From contig CM067070.1 of the NCBI GenBank assembly GCA_033980235.1, positions 29,873,894 through 29,937,893 of the forward strand: a stretch of DNA of 64,000 nt, read 5' to 3'. The DNA comes from Diadema setosum. Its lineage: Eukaryota; Echinodermata; Echinoidea; Diadematoida; Diadematidae. A program made the translations under genes and the position numbers. Below are positions 31,712 through 45,100 of the stretch, in pieces. The notes below the pieces were generated by a model that did no database searches, was not told the origin of the DNA, and saw nothing but the letters and a program-made list of their open reading frames with translations. Within the stretch, counting starts at the first letter, position 1, and each line of letters opens with the position of its first letter.

Positions 31712-34702
31712 TGAGTTTATTTCTTGGTTCTGTTTCAGTAATTCCCATAAAATTGACAAGAGCCTGGAATATGTTCAATATTCAAACAAATCTTTGCATC
31801 TTTCTAACTTTCTTTGAGACGAATAAAAATGCATAATCCACGCTTGCGCGATACCTGCCATCCCCTGAAGAAGTCTGTATAAAGAAGTTTGCTTCCTGAA
31901 ATTATCAATCGTGACTACCTACAAATTTCGATCATGCGACTTATAATAGGTTTTCATTGGATGCATACAAGATATCACCGAGTGGATTTGTGAGTTTATT
32001 ATCGGGGTTTGATTCTGCTATTTTTCAGTGCGATCTTACAATTCCTTTACAACTTCGACGTAATGTCGGGAAGATAATGATTATTCACTATGTATCAAGT
32101 GAAATGAGATTTCACACAGTGATACAAGAATATATTTAATTATTATAAAAAGTAATCACCAACCTAAATGAGTATCGTTATTTCTTACATAGAAAAAAAA
32201 ATAAGAATAAAACACCGGTCCTGTTTAAGCCAGTTGACAGAACATGTATGAGCTCTTCAGATGAAACAGGGGAGTCTATATGATGAGAAGAAAAAAAAAA
32301 AAGGAGAGAAAAATAGGCTGGTCATCTAAATTTTGTTTGATTGACGGTAGATAATCTGAAAAGATTTTTCAAACGTAATGTAAAATTATACAAGATGAGG
32401 TTTGCTTACAACCTGTGTTTTGGTAATATCTTTCTACGTTTTATATAATACATATGTATATATATATATATATACATAATGGGCAGAGTATCTTGGAGAA
32501 GAGATCATCACCATCAATGATAATATTCAATCTACACGTTTGTATATGGGAATGAAGAAGGGGATAGCTGGAAAGGAAAGTGATGAGATGTAATCTTGAG
32601 ATAAAATGAAGGAGCCCTAATTGAGACAAATGTATTACAAAGGAAGAGCAAAACGGCAAAAAAGGGTAAAAGGGTACAACATTATGCAAAGATTTTGCAG
32701 TCATTTTTTGTGTACGTTTGCCTTCCAATTTCGTAGTTACGTAATTCAAAATAGCCAACAAAAAAAAAGAAAAAAAGATAGCGCCATGAAGATGTTCATT
32801 CAACCTCGTTTGCCTTTCACTATGTCCTATCATTTCAAAAAATGTAGCATTAGCACAATTCAAATTAGAATTCCCATCGAGAATTCAGATTCGCATCAAT
32901 GTTAGAGAGTGTCTTTTCAGACAGGGTCGCAGGTGAGCATTAATTTCCGAGTTCGTCGGAGAAGTTCATTCATTAGAAACAAAAAGGTTGACCACCCGGC
33001 AGCTGATAGAAGAAGACGACATGACCATGGGAGAACGGCGAGCACATGTCACACAAGCTTGAAGGTCTAAAATCATTACATCACTTCAGAAAATAACGAA
33101 AAGATTATATGTTTGTTGAAATAAACGACATTTCTCCCGACATTCTTCGATCTCTCATAACAGACGGTTAATTTTGCTGAAATGATCTTCTCTTATGTCA
33201 TGAGTGTAAATCAATATTATTTTGTTTTATTGTGTATACCAGTCATTGCCCGATAAAAGACAGAAAATGAAGTACTATTCTCATTCAATAAGCATAATGT
33301 ATAAAGGAAACGAGCATTTGCTGCAATCATTTATGAATATGAAAATGCTTCAATGCGATTTCACGAAGTCTAAAGGAATGAATGCAAGTAGGTCTACCTA
33401 AATACAGAGATGTATAATGCAATTGTTATAAAGAATACGCAGCCACGATAAGTGCATAAACCACTTCAATAGCAGCATGAAAACATTTGATCACATCAAT
33501 ATATGAGATGGACAAGAACATTTCATGCTTTTATTGCTCGAAATTCCTTGCTCCTAAACAAAGTAGAGTGTTCAATTGAAGCGACGGGTTATCACATCTC
33601 GGTCTCTCGCAAAACTGAATCATCACTTCGCAAATTTGGAGTGCTTTCTACAAATTTACATTAAAAAAGTTTATTTTTTTTTAGGCATGAGTTGCCATAT
33701 TCTACTGATTATAAATCGATTGAGCTACAAAACGGTAGTGTGTTGCTAAAACCATTATAACTCAATGATCGCGAAATCATTTGACTTGTGAACTGCCGAA
33801 AGAGATGGACTGAAAAACCCAGACTTCTAAACGTATAAATAATTGACAGAACGACTATAGCCGAAAATTAGCATATTATGAAGAATTCATACAAAACTAG
33901 AACCAAAAAAAAGACTAAACAGTTGACATCACCATTGTCGGTATCGTCGTAATATGGGATGTAATTTTATTTTGACTGCCTCGTTGAAATGCTGCAAACA
34001 TCAAATACTGAACATCATAATTTTTATTTGTGAATTCTAAGCTTATGAGAGAGAGAGAGAAAACAAAAGACAACTTCTGCCGTATGTCTTGTTTCTCGCT
34101 TTATTGCAGCGTATGTCATTGTCGAAGTTTAAATTCTCTAATACATGTTCGTAACAAGTACATGAGAACTTGCACATTGGATTCCCAACAACCATAAAAT
34201 CATTGGGGTCCGTAAAAGCGGTTACGTAATACATACGAAGCACATCACTATAATGCATTCTATGGACCGGTGCAGAATAAAGAGACTGTCTGTAATCGGC
34301 CTTTGAAGTTCTCTATTATGCTCATAATCCCCGACTTTTCAGATGGCGTCTACGAGTGCGTCTTAGGAATGTTTTGGTATCAACATCCTGTCTATTCAAG
34401 CAGGTACAATGTAACCTGAAACTCTGGCCACCTGGTCTATTCAAAGTGTTCTTGCCTATAACACGCGCACATGTTACGCTGTGTTTCACCATGATGAATA
34501 TAATTGTAAGACCCCATAGAGGCAATATCGGCTCTTGCATTGTATGAAAATGATGACTGTTATACAGTATATCCTCTATTTGGTTCGTTGGCCGAGTAGA
34601 TTTTTTGAACGATCTTATAAGATAATCACGCTGTCATTCATAAGTATGAGAGAGAGAAAAAAAGCTTCAAGCAACATCGAAGTTGAGTTTCTCAAACCAA
34701 TC
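31712..34702. repeat. 3-kb tandem segment, unit A
   Basis: This is the first of three tandem copies. Shared landmarks in order are TTTCTTGGTTCTGTTTCAG, ATTGACAAGAGCCTG, GGAAGAGCAAAACGGCA (32640), AACGACATTTCTCCCGACAT (33123), GAAACGAGCATTTGCTGCAA (33307), TGAAATGCTGCAAACATCAA, CATTCTATGGACCGGT (34255) and GGTTCGTTGGCC. The copies are clearly homologous but substituted throughout, so the duplication is not recent. Confidence 0.85.
32885..33028 (-). pseudogene. Short conserved frame, copy A, broken
   Basis: The minus strand from 33028 reads MVMSSSSISCRVVNLF and is then shifted relative to the intact copy at 35854-36015; a small deletion breaks the frame. DNA similarity continues to TCTGAAAAGACACTCTCT. 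See copy B for the full form. Confidence 0.4.
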
Positions 34703-35130
34703 TTCGATTTGAGTTTGTTTCTTGGTTTTGTTTCAACAATTTTCATACTGTTGACAAGAGCCTGATGTGATGTTCAATATTCAGATAAATCGTTGCATCT
34801 TTCTTGCAATCTTTGACAGCTAATGGTGACTAAACCTGCGAACTCCATGCATTTTTGTATAAAGACGTTTGCTTTGTGAAATTATCCATCATGACTGCCT
34901 CCAGATTTCGACCATAATTATATGACTTAGGTTTCCATGAGATGAATAAAGGAGATCAACAAGCGCATTTGTAAGTTTACTGTCGGGTTTTATGTAGCAA
35001 ATTTTATGTGCAATCATGATTCCCTTACAACTCTACCGTAATGGCGAGAAGGTATTGTTCACTGCACATCACTTGAAATTAAATGTCACACAGTGATATG
35101 ATAATCATCAGCAAACGGGATAGATTATTG

Positions 35131-35185
<55 letters not shown>

Positions 35186-35678
35186 ACACCTATTCAAGTC
35201 AGTTGATGGAGCATTAATGAGCTCTTCCGGTCTGCAAACAAAACATCGGAGTCTATGCGATAAGAAGAAAGATTGAGAGATAAAGAGATAAAAACAAAAT
35301 AAGCTGGTCTTCTAAATTATTTAGTTCCATGGACGGTAATCTGAGCACACTTTTGCAAACGAAATGAAATATTACACACGGCTAGGTTTGCCTATAATCT
35401 GTGTTATGGTGATATCTTATGAGATTATATATAATAATACGGGCAAAGTATCTTGGAAAGGTGATCGCCACCATCGATGGGGATATTCAATCTAAACGAT
35501 TAATATTGTAGATGATGGGAATGAAGAAGTGGATAGCTGGAAAGGAAAGTAATGAGATGCAATGAGATAAATCGAAGCAGCACTAATCGAGGCAAATGTA
35601 TTACAAAGGAAGAGCAAAACGGCATATTCGAGTGTTCAAAATGGTTCAACATTATGCAAAGATTTTGCAGTCATTGAA

Positions 35679-35713
<35 letters not shown>

Positions 35714-37652
35714 TTGTCTTCTAATTTCACAGTTAGATAATTAAAAATCGCCTAAAAAAACAAGATCGCGCAATGAAGATGTTCATTCAATCTCAGTTTC
35801 CTTTCACTATATCCTATCACTTCAAATTACGTATAGCCTTAACACAATTCAAATTAGAATGTCCATTGAGAATTCAAATTCGTCTCAATATGAGAGAGCG
35901 TCTTTTCAAACAGGGTAGCAGGTGAGCATTCCCGAGTTCGACGGAGAAATTCATTCAATTTAGCAACACAAAAGGTTGGCCATCCGGCAGCTGTAGAAGA
36001 AGCCGACATGATCATGGAAGTATGGCAAGCACAAGCCACACAGGCTTGAAGGCCTAAAATTATTACATCACTTCAGAAAATAAGGAAAAGACGATATTTT
36101 TGTTGAAATAAACGACATTTCTCCCGGCATTCTTTGATATCTCATAACAGACGGCTAATTTTGCTGAAATGATCTTCTCTTATGTCATGAGTGTAAATCA
36201 ATATTTTTTTTTATTGTGTATACCAGTCATCCCCCGATAAAAGGCAAAAACAAAAATGAAGTACTAACAATCTCATTCAATAAGCATAATGTATAAAGGA
36301 AACGAGCATTTGCTGCAATCGTTTATGAATATGAAATTACTCCAATGCGATTTCACAAAGTCTAATGGAATGAATGAATGTAGGCATACCTAAATGCAGA
36401 GATATACGTGGACATAAAAAAAATACACAGGCACGATAAGTGCATAAATTACATCAATAGCAACATGAAAAAATTGATTACATCGATAAACATGAGATAA
36501 GACAAGAACATTAATTTCATGTTTTTATTGCCCGAAATACCTTGCTCCTAAACAAAGTGTTCAATTGAAGCGATGTGGTTATCACATCTCCGTCTCTCGC
36601 AAAATTGAATCACCACTTCGCAAATTTGCAGCGCTTTCTACAAAGAAAAAAAAAAAGAAAAATCTTTTTTTTTTTTCCCGTATAAGTTGTCATATTTGAC
36701 TGATTATAAATGGATTGAACTCAATGATCGAAAAAAAAAAATGACTCGTGAACTTACGAAAGAAGAGGACTGAAAACACCTCAGACTTCTAAATGTATAA
36801 ATAATTGACAGAGCGACTATAGCCGAATATTAGCATAATTATTATGAGGAATTCACAGAACTAGAACAAAAAAGCAAAAAACAGTCGACATCACCATCGT
36901 CGGTATCATCGAAATTTGGGATATTATTTTATTTTGACTGCTTCTTTGAAATGCTGCAAACATCAAATACCGAACATCATAATTATATCTACAATTTTTT
37001 GGCGAATGCTAAGCGTATGAGAGAAAATAAAAATGCCATATGTCTTGTTTACTCGCTTTATTGCAGCGTATTTCGTTGTCGAAGTTTAAATTCTATTCAT
37101 ATATGTTGGATACAACCACATGAGAACTTGCAAATTCGCTTCCCAACAACCATAAAATCATTGGGGTCCGTAAAAGTGGCTACGTAATACATACGAAGCA
37201 CATCACTATAATGCATTCTATGGACCGGTACAGAAAAAAGAGACTGTCTGTAATCGGCATTTGAACTTCTCTATTATGCTCATAATCCCCGACTTTTCAG
37301 ATGGCGTCTACGAGTGCGTCTTAGGAATGTTTTTGTATCAACATCCTGTCTATTCAAGGAGGTACAATGTAACCTGATACTCTGGCCAGCTGGTCTATTC
37401 AAAGTATTCTTGCCTAAAACACGTATGTTAGGCTGTGTTTTACCATGCTGAATATATAGGACCCCATAGTGACAATATCGGCTCTTGCGTTGTATGAATA
37501 TTATACAGTAAATCCTCTTTTTGGTTCGTTGGCCAAGTAGATTTTTTGAACGATCTCATAGCATAATCAGGCTGTCATTCATACGTATGACAGAAAAAAA
37601 AAAAACTTCAAGCATCATCAAAGTTGAGTTTTGCAGACCAATTTTTCATTTG
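34703..37652. repeat. 3-kb tandem segment, unit B
   Basis: This is the second copy, offset about 2950-2990 bases from A for all landmarks listed there. It contains an expanded (TA)n tract at 35131-35186 and a (GT)n tract at about 35683-35709 that are short or absent in A. Confidence 0.85.
35854..36015 (-). CDS. Short conserved frame, copy B, intact
   Basis: From an ATG at 36015 the minus strand reads MIMSASSTAAGWPTFCVAKL followed by NEFLRRTRECSPATLFEKT and a further 15 residues to a stop. The same block is present with frameshifts in units A and C, and a diverged open version starts at 41541, where SSSAAESWD and GELNKF match in position. Retention of ATG and protein-like content in a fourth, much diverged copy hints at a coding exon, but the DNA is repeated anyway and no splice sites or homologues are known. 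Protein function unknown; it may be noncoding. Confidence 0.25.
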   Translation of the reverse strand: MIMSASSTAAGWPTFCVAKLNEFLRRTRECSPATLFEKTLSHIETNLNSQWTF

Positions 37653-38353
37653 AGTTTGTTTCTTGGTTTTGTTTCAGCAATTATTTTTTTTTTCATAATA
37701 TTGACAAGAGCCTGATGGGATCTTCAATATTCAAATAAATCACTGCACCTTTCTGGCTGTTTTTGACAACTAATGATGACTAAATCTGAAAAATCCATGC
37801 TCTTGCGGTACCTGCCATCCACACTGAAGTTTGTGTGTATAAAGAAGTTTGCTTTCTGAAATTATCCATCATGACTGCCTACAGATATAACTTAGGTTTC
37901 CCTGGGATAAATAAAAGATATCAAAGAGCGCATTTGTGATTTTACTGTTGGGGTTTACTAGTGCAATCTTACGATTGACTTATAACTCTATCGTACTGCG
38001 GGGAAGATATTGCTCATTACGAATCACATGAAATAAGATTTCACAAAGTGATAAGACATAAGTTATTCATCATATGATAAAAAAAAAATCACTAACAGGA
38101 ACGCTGATTGTTTTGATGAATATGTATATTTGATATAACATTTATGAGGTCTTCCGGTCTTCAGGCGAAACATTGGAGTCTATGCGATAAGAAGAAAGAT
38201 TGAGAGATAGAGAGAAAAAAAAAATAGGCTGGTCTTCTAAATTATGTTTGATGGATGTAATCCGAACAATTTTTTGCAAACGAAATGTAATATTATACAC
38301 AGCTTGGTTTGCCTATAAAATATGTGTTATGGTAACATCTTTTTAGAATATAT

Positions 38354-38404
<51 letters not shown>

Positions 38405-38416
38405 ATGTATATATAT

Positions 38417-38914
38417 GAGTATATGAATATAAGAACGACCCAAGTCCATGGAAGATCATTTCGAGTAAACTAAAAAAAACTTCATATCTTTTTTATTTGT
38501 CCAATAATATTCTATTTAACTGTGATGGGAAGGCAACATTGTATATACAAATTAGAACATATATTATTATGACAATTAACATTTACATTAATTGTGGAGA
38601 GGCCATTTTGTGTGGTGGACTTGGGTCGTTCTTTGATTCATATGGACTTGGGTCGTTCTTTGATTCATATACATGATATTCTGCTATAGAGATGGGAGAA
38701 GGATGAGAGAGGGCGCTATTATATGAATGTAAGAATGACCCAAGTCCCTCATCCTCACATTAATATAAGATTAAACTCATTCATTTCAGGCACTTCCGGG
38801 GGTAATTAGGATTTATCATTTATACACAAGATGAGTCCATGCATAAGCTACAATTTCCCATGTCAAACTGAATTTGGCCAAAATTTGGACTTGGGTCATT
38901 CTTATATTCATATA

Positions 38915-38917
<3 letters not shown>
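38417..38917. mobile_element. Inverted-repeat transposon inside a TA microsatellite
   Basis: The left end GAGTATATGAATATAAGAAC and GACCCAAGTCC are mirrored at the right end by GGACTTGGGTC and ATTCTTATATTCATATACTC. (TA)n lies on both sides. Internally the word GGACTTGGGTCGTTCTTTGA occurs twice in tandem at about 38619-38671, and an inverted copy lies at about 38725-38745. It is absent from units A and B, so it inserted after the triplication. No coding. Confidence 0.8.
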
Positions 38918-38964
<47 letters not shown>

Positions 38965-39216
38965 TAATACAGGCAAAATATCTCCGAGAAGTGATCGTCA
39001 CCATCAATGATAATATTCAATCCACACATTTGTAGATGATAATGAAGAATTGGATTACGGGAAAGAGAGGGTGAGAGATGGAAAGGGGGGGGGGGAAATA
39101 TGGTGGTCTTCTAAATTTTGTTTGGTGGATGGTAATCCGATCACACTTTTGTAATCGAAATGTAATGTTACACACGGCTAGGTTTGCCTGTCTGTGTTAT
39201 GGTAATATCTTTTTAG

Positions 39217-39261
<45 letters not shown>

Positions 39262-39659
39262 CGGGCAAAATATTTTGGAGAAGTGACCGCCACCATCAAT
39301 GATAATAACCAATCTATACGTTTGTAGACGGGAATGTAGTAGATAGCTGGAAAGGAAAGTGATGAAATGTAATGAGATAGAATGAAGGAGCACTAATCGA
39401 AGCAAAGAATGGTCATAAAGGAAAAGCAAAATGGCAAACTTGAGGTTACAAAATGGTGCATTATGCGAAGATTTTGCAGTCATTTTTTGCGTATGTTTGT
39501 CTTTCAATTCATAGTTAGGTAATTCATAATCGGTAACAAAAAATACAGTTCCATGAAGATGATCATTCAGCTTTGTTTTCCTTTCGCTATATCCTATCAC
39601 TTCAAAAATGTAGCATGAACACACTTCAATTTAGAATGCCAATCAAGAACTCACATTCG

Positions 39660-39802
39660 TCTCTATGTGAGAGAGTTTTTTTTTTTTTTTTTTTTTTTTC
39701 AAACAGAGTCGCAGGTAGCATTTCCGAGTTCGTCGGAAAAGTTCATTCAATTTAGCAACAAAAGGTTTGCCACCTGGAAGCTGAAGAAGTCGTCATGACC
39801 AT
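39660..39802 (-). pseudogene. Short conserved frame, copy C, broken
   Basis: From the ATG at 39802 the minus strand reads MVMTTSSASRWQTFC and then a stop caused by a two-base loss relative to copy B. KLNELFRRTRK is readable in another frame. A long poly-T insertion follows. Confidence 0.4.
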
Positions 39803-41357
39803 GGAAGAATGGCGAGCACATGCCACACAGGCTTGAAGGCCTAACATCGTTACATCACTTCAAAAAATAAGGAAAAGACATGTTTGTTGAAATTACACCA
39901 TTTCTCCCGACATTCTTCGATCTCTCATAGCAGAGGGCTAATTCCCCTGAAATGATCTTCTCTTCTGTCAAGAGTGTAAATTAATATTTATTTCATTGTG
40001 TATACCAATCATCCCCCGATAAAAGACGGAAAATAAAGTACTTTTCTCATTCAATGTGCATAATGCATAAAGCAAACGAGCATTTGCTGCAATCGTTTAT
40101 GAATATGAAAATGCTGCAACGCGATCTCATAAAGTCTCTAATTCGATTGAAAGTATGTACCTAAATACAGAGGTAGATAGAGAGAAGACACATGCACAAT
40201 AAGAGCTTAAACCACTTTGGTGATAGCATTAAAACATTAATTACATCAAATAAAGAGAAGAGCATTTCGTACTTTTATTGCTCGAAATACCTTACTCCCC
40301 AAAAAGTAGAGTGCTACAATTGAAGCGCTCCATAATCACATCTCCGTCTTTCGCAGAATTGAATGACCGCTTCGCAAATTTGTAGCGTTTTCTACTACAG
40401 TGTAATTTGAATGATTTTTTTTTTTTTCGGCATGAGTTGTCATATCCGATTGACTGAAAATGGATTGTACAACCAGTGGCGTTTGGCTGAAAACCTTGCA
40501 ACTCAATGATAGCAAAATCATTTTGACTTATGAACTTACGAAAGAAATGGACTAAAAACCCAGATTTCTAAACGTTAAATAATTTATATAGCGACTGCAT
40601 CCGAAAATAAGCATATTATAGAGAATTCATACAAAAAATGGAAATATAGACTAAACAGTCGAAATCACCATTGTCACTATGAACGTAATATGGGATATAA
40701 TTTTATCTAATATACTTTTTTGAACTGCTGCAAATCCCAAATACCGATCGTTTTTTTTTTCATAGACAATTTCTCGCAAATGCTATAAACGTATGAGAGA
40801 AAACTTGTGCCATGTGTCTTCTTTATTCGCTTTATTGCAGCGCATTTCGTTGTTGCACTTTAATTTCTATAATAAATTAATGTTTGGAACATGCACATGA
40901 GAACTTGCACATGCAATTCCCAACAACCATAAAGTTATGGTTACATAAACATACGAAGCACATCGCTAACATCCATTCTATATGGACCGGTACAGAAACG
41001 AAAAGACTGTCAGTAATCGACCTTTGACCTTCTCTATTATGCTCATAAACCCCTGCCCTTTTAGGTTGCGTCTACGAGAGGGTCTATCTAGGAGTGTTTT
41101 TGTATCTGCATCCTGTCTATTCATAAATATACAATGTAACCTGATACTCTTGCCAGCTGGTTTATTTAAAATATTCTCGCCCATAACACGTGCACATGTG
41201 ACGCTGTGTTACGCCATGATGAATTTACGACTTCGATGAAGTAGCATAATCGACTGCGTTGTTTGTATGCAGTACATCCCCTACTCGGTTTGTTCTTGGC
41301 CAAGTGGTTTCTTTTTTTTTAAACGATTTTATAACATAATCAGAATATTATTCATGA

Positions 41358-41984
41358 CGGTAAAACTCTTCAAACAACTACAAGTAACATCGCTGTCATG
41401 ATACCAAACAGACACAGAAACATTCACACACATCACATGCATGCAGGGACACGCAAAAGATTTACTTTTGAATTTATTCAATTCGCCGAGTTTTCGTAAA
41501 TCCCAGGACTCTGCAGCGGAAGAAGAAGGCCAACATTTCATGCCAATAATGGTAAGCAGGTTGCCATGCCGAGATGGCTTTCATAGAAAATCCAGAAGTA
41601 CGACATTGCATTACTGATATAACACGAAGTAGTATGCTACAATACTTTATCATGTAAATGTGTGCTAATAAGGTAGGTGCGTGCACGCAACTGTCTTGAC
41701 CGCCGCACGCACGCTTTTCACTTCAGTGTGATAATTTGCATACCGATGCAAATGAGATCGCCAGAGCGTGCGGCTGGTCGCTCGTCGTTGGTCAGTTTCC
41801 CGACCGTTGCGAAGGTCTGAATGTCGTGAAAATTGCACTCATGTTTGTCAATATTTTGCTTGTTTATAGACATAAGATATGACCAATCATCACAAAATGT
41901 TCACAGATGGCAACTTTGATGTATGTAGTCCCACAAAATATAAATCATTTTCAACATAGGCATCGTATTGTTGGTGAAATTCTA
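41358..41984. other. Diverged continuation with short frame, then intergenic
   Basis: The minus frame at 41329-41541 begins MKCWPSSSAAESWD and resembles copy B of the short conserved frame. CpG-bearing DNA at 41685-41830 shows no gene. Confidence 0.35.
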
Positions 41985-42260
41985 AGTTTAAAAATGCGTG
42001 TTCATTTCACTCTCTCAGCCCGAGTATGCTCGGGACCAGTCCACAGCCTGGAAAACGTCAGCCCGAGTATACTCGGGACACGTCCTAAACGGGTTAATTA
42101 TTCTTAATTTTATCATAGAAAGAAAAAAACGACGGTACTCGAAATATCGAGAAATTGAGAAAAAGGGGTTTCACGAACCGACGCAGTAAAGATACGCCGG
42201 TTCGTGAAACCCGAATTGCTAGGGTGCAGAGCAATGCGGGTTTTACGAACCTTGAGCTTT
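41985..42260. repeat. GCCCGAGTATACTCGGG and ACGAACCG palindromes
   Basis: Two near-identical palindromes, GCCCGAGTATGCTCGGG and GCCCGAGTATACTCGGG, lie about 40 bases apart (42019-42078), followed by CGTCCTAAACGGGTTAA. Farther on TTTCACGAACCGACGC pairs with GCCGGTTCGTGAAA around 42168-42212. They are related to the repeat fragments at 24.5 and 30.8 kb. Confidence 0.65.
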
Positions 42261-42484
42261 GTTCAACTTACTGGCCTAGAATTAGGTTTTGGCCCTAATC
42301 CAGATTGTCACAGGGGACTTTCCTCTGAATGTGGGGAACGACTGCGACTGGGATCTTTTTTTTTTTTTTATAGTCAAAGGTTGACTTTCTCTAAATGCAG
42401 CAGATTGTTAGCAGACCATTCACTCATTCAACGCTTTCGACTTGTGCAACTACAGTGCCTCGAAAGAAGTAGCCAATCACACAG
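42261..42484. other. Spacer, nothing firm
   Basis: No exon or RNA gene can be supported. A poly-T lies at about 42355-42370. Confidence 0.3.
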
Positions 42485-43905
42485 TGTTCTTACAATATAA
42501 CAATCAGTAAGATTTATTATCTGGTCTCAAATTGTGGTCGTTTACAATAATAACATATTACAAACTTGAATGCAGATATCCAATTCCACTTGATCTTGAG
42601 CTTGGTTGCTCTGCTCGTTGGTTTATTCTAGAAGCTCCCGTGCTTGGTTGCTCTAGGTTGTCGACGATGCCCTGCCTGAAGTAGCGGGTCGTCTCCCCTT
42701 ACTTCTGGTCCTCGCTGGAACCCTAAACGTGGTCCTCGCTGGAACCCTAAACGGTGGCTCTCTCCCTGGAACCCTAAACACCCTGTTAATTTAATAACAT
42801 GATACCTCCCTTATAATTTGTGGTCTTTGGTTATTCCTGATTCTATTCATATAACTTCAACAAAACACATTTATATTCCATCATATTATTGTACCACTGA
42901 TTAGACACACATACTTTCCATAATAATTTTTCACAATGCATCATTATCTTTCAATGTTGAATAGGGGTGATTAATCAGCCCATTAAAATCTAAGCGTTGT
43001 TCTAATTCTCTATTTCTTTAACAATGCAATTAAAATTCGGTTTGACATACAAACATCACACATACAATGCAATATCGGGAATTACATAGGAACTTACAAG
43101 GCATAAACGACTTCAATTAAATGATCGTGTACTTACAACAGTTGTTGGTGTTTACACTCGAATCCTCCTAGATTCTCTGCTGGACGGTCAGGCTGTCCAA
43201 GCCGAAATGCAACAATTTCTGAATCACACTGATTCCAAATAACACTCTGCTACTCTCTAACTTCGCAATCTCGAAGTAACGTAGCCTGGTCCTGAGTGTT
43301 CCGCAAATAATGTTGCATCTGAATTTTATGCCCAAACACTGCATATTTATACATTTGTTGGACCATAGGTCTCCATGTAAAATTAATTAAATGAAGTGAC
43401 TTCCTAGAAAGTTTTCACAGAAGTCCTGCCCCCTTTTCTTATTGGTTGGCGTTTTCTGTCTGTCAAAACTTTCCTGAGTATCTCATTTTGCATTGGTCAA
43501 GTCCCTGCTTGATGTCATCACTTCCTGTCCACGGAAACCAAAATTCTTTGAAGTGGTCCTGTTTTGACCTAGCTAGAAACTTGTGTTTGACGTCGTGAAT
43601 GACGTCCACATACCAGTTAGTATGAGGCATACTACCAGGGATACCCTTTCCTCGTATTTTGACGTCATGTAGGGTTTACTCATCCCCAAAACATTTAATT
43701 CCAAATCACTCTCTTTTACCTTGATTGTGCATCGCAGCATCTCCTTATATGGTTATTTTGATGCAAGCTTTTGTCTTTAAAGCTGCACTTCTTTTGTAAC
43801 CATTGCGATAACATCAATTTCTTACATGAGCTACGTAATAAACAGTAGTACAATGAGACAAATTATTACGTGACAAATACAAAATATGTCATATCATGAC
43901 ACATG
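42485..43905 (-). mobile_element. Possible solo LTR
   Basis: The 1.42-kb segment is bounded by ACACAG on both sides (42479-42484 and 43906-43911). In the minus sense a TATA box (GTATAAATATGC, about 43345-43357) lies in the middle, and an AATAAA word lies near the far end (about 42515-42520), the order of U3-R-U5 in an LTR. Three tandem copies of GGTCCTCGCTGGAACCCTAA or a close variant lie at about 42708-42780. The low end reads TGTTCTTAC on the plus strand, giving a terminal ACA in the minus sense, but the other border is not a clean TG, so the exact end is uncertain. There is no internal retroelement coding next to it. It could instead be another unrelated repeat. Confidence 0.35.
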
Positions 43906-43911
43906 ACACAG

Positions 43912-45100
43912 ATCTCAGAGTGAGAACCAAACCATCTGAAAGATGAATGACGACCTAAGCCAGCCCACTGTCCACGAGTGAAGTGAATGGTAAGCTATAA
44001 TCCTATTAAAATCATGCTCAAAATAACAGTTTCAGTTGGACTACCATAACCATTAATTGCGGTAGAGTGTAGTCCCATGTATTCAATCGCGTGATGCTTA
44101 TGAAGCCTAGTCTGTAAACGCCATCCAATTTCAAATTAGATCCCAAATCATATTATTTATAGTTTCTTTTCAACTTATGTCGTTACTTCTGAGACTACTG
44201 AGTACTGTAGTCGTAACGTCTGTGTGCAAGACATGCAATATGTCAAAGTCTCGAAGACACTCATGGCTATGCCTTGACTTGAGTTGAAAATGAAATCATG
44301 AGATTGACAAAGTAGGCCTACTAAACTAAAAAAAAAAGAGTAAAAAGTCTAAAAGTAAAACTCAAAGGAAGAGTAAAGAATAAAGTTAGACATGTTAGAC
44401 TTTAACTTTCAAGTTTAACTATTAAGTCTAAGTTAAGACTTTACTTGTAATGCAAGTTACTAAAACTAAGATCAGCTGAAGTCTAAGACCAAGTCAAATT
44501 AACACAGAGTCTATAGTCCAGCTCTAGATCTACATCTAGACTAGTGGTAATAGTAAGTAGAGTCCACCCATTTTCCCCCCAATTTTTACTGGTCCATTCC
44601 TGAAAAAGTTACTGGTCAGTGTCCAACAGTGATTTTTCCTGGTCAAGGACCTTCGGACCAGTGCCAGTGTGTAGCGTTGGTGTAGATGTCATCTATGACA
44701 GTATGTGGTCTAGTGATACTACCTAAACACTATGAGTAGTACTCTACACTCAGGTTAGGTGGCTTTCCTGTACAGTGCAGTGTTATAGTATACTTGTGAA
44801 TTCAGCCCTAGTACCGTACTGTGTGTAGATATGTGACATTATGTCTAACGTTAGTTCGAGTGGAATACCTTTGAAGCACAGCGGTGGGGCTTTTTTTCCC
44901 TAAAACTTGTGAATGCGGCCCAACCAAATGGGGTTTACATATTCACGCGTGATTGATAGTGATACAGTAGAGCTGTCGATTTCCACAGCAGCCATACATA
45001 ATCTTTTGTCCTTTCTTCTTTACTTTTTTTCCCTTTGTTCTTTCACCCTTTTTATTCTTGGAATCGAAGGACTTCTAAGAAATGTCCCTCGACTGATTTA
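43912..45100. other. Intergenic, CTAG-rich
   Basis: A short ATG frame at about 43951, ending near a GAATG|GTAAGC donor, could be a 5' exon but is stopped in frame. From 44500 the DNA becomes rich in CTAG, TCTAGA and GGCCTA words, like 15780-17200. Nothing else is seen. Confidence 0.35.

Larger units (their letters stand above)
37653..41357. repeat. 3-kb tandem segment, unit C, expanded
   Basis: This is the third copy, about 3.7 kb long because of TA microsatellites (38349-38416, 38918-38961, 39219-39260), a transposon at 38417-38917 and a poly-T at about 39677-39700. Similarity with units A and B ends near 41357, after TTTATAACATAATCAG. Confidence 0.8.

Noticed and set aside
32441..32863. 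140-codon minus frame and its relative at 39178-39624
   Set aside because: Both lie in the 3-kb tandem segment, end in TA microsatellite translation, and the third copy in unit B is not open. Low evidence for coding.
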